From CAYUIG01 sp964444685 (GTDB taxonomy: Bacteria; Gemmatimonadota; Gemmatimonadetes; Longimicrobiales; RSA9): DNA of 64,000 nt. Each line of letters opens with the position of its first letter. Position 1 is the first letter of the stretch. The DNA is taken from contig CAYUIG010000002.1 of NCBI GenBank assembly GCA_964444685.1, positions 1 through 64,000 on the forward strand, given 5' to 3'. The notes under the pieces were generated by a model that was not told where the DNA came from, ran no database searches, and saw only the letters and a program-made list of their open reading frames with translations. A program made the translations under genes and the position numbers. This document shows positions 62,345 to 64,000 of this stretch, in pieces.

Positions 62345-62974
62345 TCACCGACGACGCACCACCCAGACCTCGTCCACCCGCCCGTCACGATTCCGATCGA
62401 TCAGCAGCGCGAGCGGCCGTCCGCCGGAGCGGAGCTGCAGGCCGTAACCCTGCTGCGTGACGGACCACACGCCGCTCATCGCGCTCGCATACCCTGCGCG
62501 GCGACGATAATCCTCGAAGCGATCGAAGGACCGGCGGCCGAGCAGATCCATCAGCTCGCGGCGGTTGAGCTCCCGCTGCCGGTAGCGCGGATTGAAGAAC
62601 CCTACGTCCCAGCGCACGCGCTCCCAGTCGCGGCGCCAGCGATCGTCGTCGCGGTACCAGTCATCGTTGCGCCGGCCGTCGCGATCGCGATCCCGGCGGT
62701 AACGATCGTCGTCGCGGCCGTAGCCGCGCTCCGCGCACCACCGCCAGCCGTGCACAGGGTGCCCCTGCCCGTTGCGGCAGAAGGCCGGCCCGCGCCGGTC
62801 GTCGTTGCGGATGCGGTCGCGGTCCCGGTCGCGATCCCGGTCCCGCTCGTTTCGCTCTGCGCGCGCCCTCTGGTCGCGCTCCGCGCGCGCACGCCCCGCC
62901 TGCTGCGCCTCCGCCGGCGCTGCCGCTGCGACAATGGCCAGTCCGGCCGCGAGTGCGAGAATCCTGCGTTTCAT
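62345..62974 (-). CDS. Secreted arginine/aspartate-rich protein of unknown function
   Basis: Exported protein of 209 residues. MKRRILALAAGLAIVAAAAP is the signal peptide. The mature N-terminal region is rich in alternating Arg and Asp (RDRDRDRDR), and a second such block lies near residues 95-120. Between them is GPAFCRNGQGHPVHGWRWC with a Cys pair. The C-terminal 70 residues are more ordered: YRQRELNRRELMDLLGRRSF, and LLIDRNRDGRVDEVWVV, which resembles a calcium-binding EF-hand loop lacking the last Glu. ATG 62974 has GGAGG five bases upstream, but this Shine-Dalgarno is within an inverted repeat. No family recognised. Confidence 0.75.
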   Translation of the reverse strand: MKRRILALAAGLAIVAAAAPAEAQQAGRARAERDQRARAERNERDRDRDRDRDRIRNDDRRGPAFCRNGQGHPVHGWRWCAERGYGRDDDRYRRDRDRDGRRNDDWYRDDDRWRRDWERVRWDVGFFNPRYRQRELNRRELMDLLGRRSFDRFEDYRRRAGYASAMSGVWSVTQQGYGLQLRSGGRPLALLIDRNRDGRVDEVWVVRRR

Positions 62975-62979
62975 CCGAG

Positions 62980-63009
62980 CCTCCATGATGCCTGACGTCA
63001 GCATGGAGG
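62980..63009 (-). promoter_or_regulatory. Hairpin sequestering the Shine-Dalgarno of the Arg/Asp-rich gene
   Basis: On the minus strand CCTCCATG (63009-63002) can pair over eight bases with CATGGAGG (62987-62980), which contains the GGAGG five bases before ATG 62974. A TGACGTCA palindrome lies in the loop. In mRNA this would hide the ribosome-binding site. A protein-binding DNA site is an alternative. Confidence 0.55.
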
Positions 63010-63120
63010 TACACGGGCCATGCCCGGACCGAGATCGTTGCGGCACAATGACAACCCCGGGACGAGTAGACGCGCGCGACCTCCAGCGGGCACAGTGCGC
63101 CGTCCTCGATGGCGGACAGA

Positions 63121-63963
63121 TCAGCGCTCGATCGTCAGTTCGGGATCAGGAGCAAGCTCCGAGATGCCGCGCGTGGCCCGTACGGTCCCCTCGCGGCGGA
63201 TCGCAGCCATGCGCTCGCGGTTGCGACGCATGACCTCGCGGTCCTTCCACGGCTGCGCGTGGTGCAGGTGGAACGCGACCGCGCGATGCCGGGCCTGGAT
63301 GCCGCGCACGCCCGCGTTCACGAGACGGTAGCCCAGCGCGCGATCCAGGCCGCCGTACCCCATCTCCCCCTCGAAGCCGTTCACCTCGAAGAGCGCGTCC
63401 TTCCAGACGGAAGCGTTGTTCCCGTGAAAGTGCGTGCGCGTGGGTGTGACCGCGTCCAGCAGCGCGGACAGTGTCCGCGAACGCAGCAGCCGCAGTGCGC
63501 GCCGTCTCGGCCGCCAGCCGATGGAACGAAGCCATGCGACGTCGCCGATCCGCCCGCTCGCCACATCCTCTGCCGTCACCCGCGCCGTCACGTCCGCGGG
63601 CAGCTTGAGGTATCCGCCGGCCACGAACCGGTCGGGGCGCGCAAGTCGCCGGTGCACGGCGATGAGGTCGTTGCGCGGGATGCAGTCGCCATCGGTGAAG
63701 AGCAGGTAGTCTCCGCCTGCGGCGACGATCGCGCGGTTCAGGATGTCGCATTTCCGGAATCCATCGTCCGCGTGCCGCACGTGCACGATGGTGAGCCCGG
63801 TCTCATCCCGCAGCGAGCGGATGCGCGACGCCGTTCCCGCACCCGATCCATCATCGGCGATCAGGATCTCGACGTCGCGGTCGGTCTGCACGGCGTAACC
63901 GCGCAGCACGAGCTCGAGCGCGTCGGGCCGCTCGTATGTGGAAATGATGACGGAGATCTTCAT
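63121..63963 (-). CDS. Family 2 glycosyltransferase with galactosyltransferase-like C-terminal domain
   Basis: GT-A fold enzyme of 280 residues. It begins MKISVIISTYERPDALELVL, has the nucleotide-sugar site IADDGSGAG and the DxD-type TDGDCIP near residue 92-98. The C-terminal segment NNASVWKDALFEVNGFEGEM then GYGGLDRALGYRLVNAG is typical of GT2 proteins with a Glyco_transf_7C domain. It likely adds a sugar to a surface glycan (lipopolysaccharide or capsule). Its start appears to overlap the stop of an upstream gene that continues beyond the window, so it is inside a glycan operon. Confidence 0.92.
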   Translation of the reverse strand: MKISVIISTYERPDALELVLRGYAVQTDRDVEILIADDGSGAGTASRIRSLRDETGLTIVHVRHADDGFRKCDILNRAIVAAGGDYLLFTDGDCIPRNDLIAVHRRLARPDRFVAGGYLKLPADVTARVTAEDVASGRIGDVAWLRSIGWRPRRRALRLLRSRTLSALLDAVTPTRTHFHGNNASVWKDALFEVNGFEGEMGYGGLDRALGYRLVNAGVRGIQARHRAVAFHLHHAQPWKDREVMRRNRERMAAIRREGTVRATRGISELAPDPELTIER

Positions 63964-64000
63964 GCGCCGCGCGGTACGCCCAGCACCTCGGACGTGCGGC
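63960..64000 (-). CDS. C-terminal end of an upstream gene, partial
   Basis: Reading the minus strand, the last bases of the window encode RTSEVLGVPRGA followed by TGA that overlaps the glycosyltransferase start as ATGA. Four-base overlaps of this kind are common in this window. Only about 13 codons are visible, so the product cannot be named; a glycan-synthesis gene is likely from context. Confidence 0.45.
   Translation of the reverse strand, partial: RTSEVLGVPRGA

Overview
The window reads as a high-GC, Gram-negative chromosome fragment. The evidence is many lipoprotein and Sec signal peptides ending in AxAQ, a PorV-like outer-membrane protein, a TonB-plug protein and LytS/LytTR signalling pairs. 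The gene content (two DUF4159 proteins in a MoxR/DUF58/BatA/DUF4175 operon, a DUF5117-type metalloprotease, a DUF5335-like protein, many secreted peptidases) points to Gemmatimonadota or a close relative. That placement is inference: no rRNA, tRNA or ribosomal marker lies here. No insertion sequence, prophage or CRISPR array was seen.

Layout. 101-6595: a membrane protein, a DUF4287/DUF5655 protein, two M20 hydrolases and a metzincin-like lipoprotein. 6783-22067: a nine-gene operon-like block centred on a MoxR ATPase, a DUF58 protein and von Willebrand proteins, with two DUF4159 proteins, a C13-like protein lacking its cysteine, a TPR protease-like lipoprotein and a long DUF4175 protein. 22167-28774: endonuclease IV, an NTF2-like secreted protein, a DUF5335-like protein, a NarL-type two-component pair and an Ig-repeat M8-like protease. 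28771-31697 (minus): PEBP, CBS, archease and RtcB. 31784-41918 (plus): a sulfur-oxidation-like cluster comprising a fused FeS/NrfD subunit, a molybdopterin enzyme, DsrE-like, TusA, persulfide-dioxygenase-like MBL protein, rhodanese and SulP transporter, followed by an orphan histidine kinase. 41915-49904: tandem Usp protein, SdpR/SdpI pair, plug-only TonB protein, alpha/beta hydrolase lipoprotein, PorV-like protein, S41 protease and a secreted protein. 50090-54544: two propeller-like proteins with visibly lower GC, DNA polymerase IV and a secreted DUF1080-like protein. 54830-62236: a PQQ dehydrogenase, two LytS/LytTR pairs, an HPt protein and an HD-GYP regulator. The end holds an arginine-rich secreted protein, a GT2 glycosyltransferase and the tail of another gene.

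The strongest non-gene signal is two families of dispersed repeats. Family A is built from heptamers of the type GTCTGGN, usually as inverted arms around a short loop. Family B is built from 8-9 base units such as GCGCAGAG, also as inverted arms. They fill intergenic gaps just upstream of start codons. In three places repeat sequence is read in frame as part of, or next to, the signal peptide of a secreted protein. Many genes overlap by four bases (ATGA, GTGA and possibly CTGA), which shows tight translational coupling and helps fix several starts.
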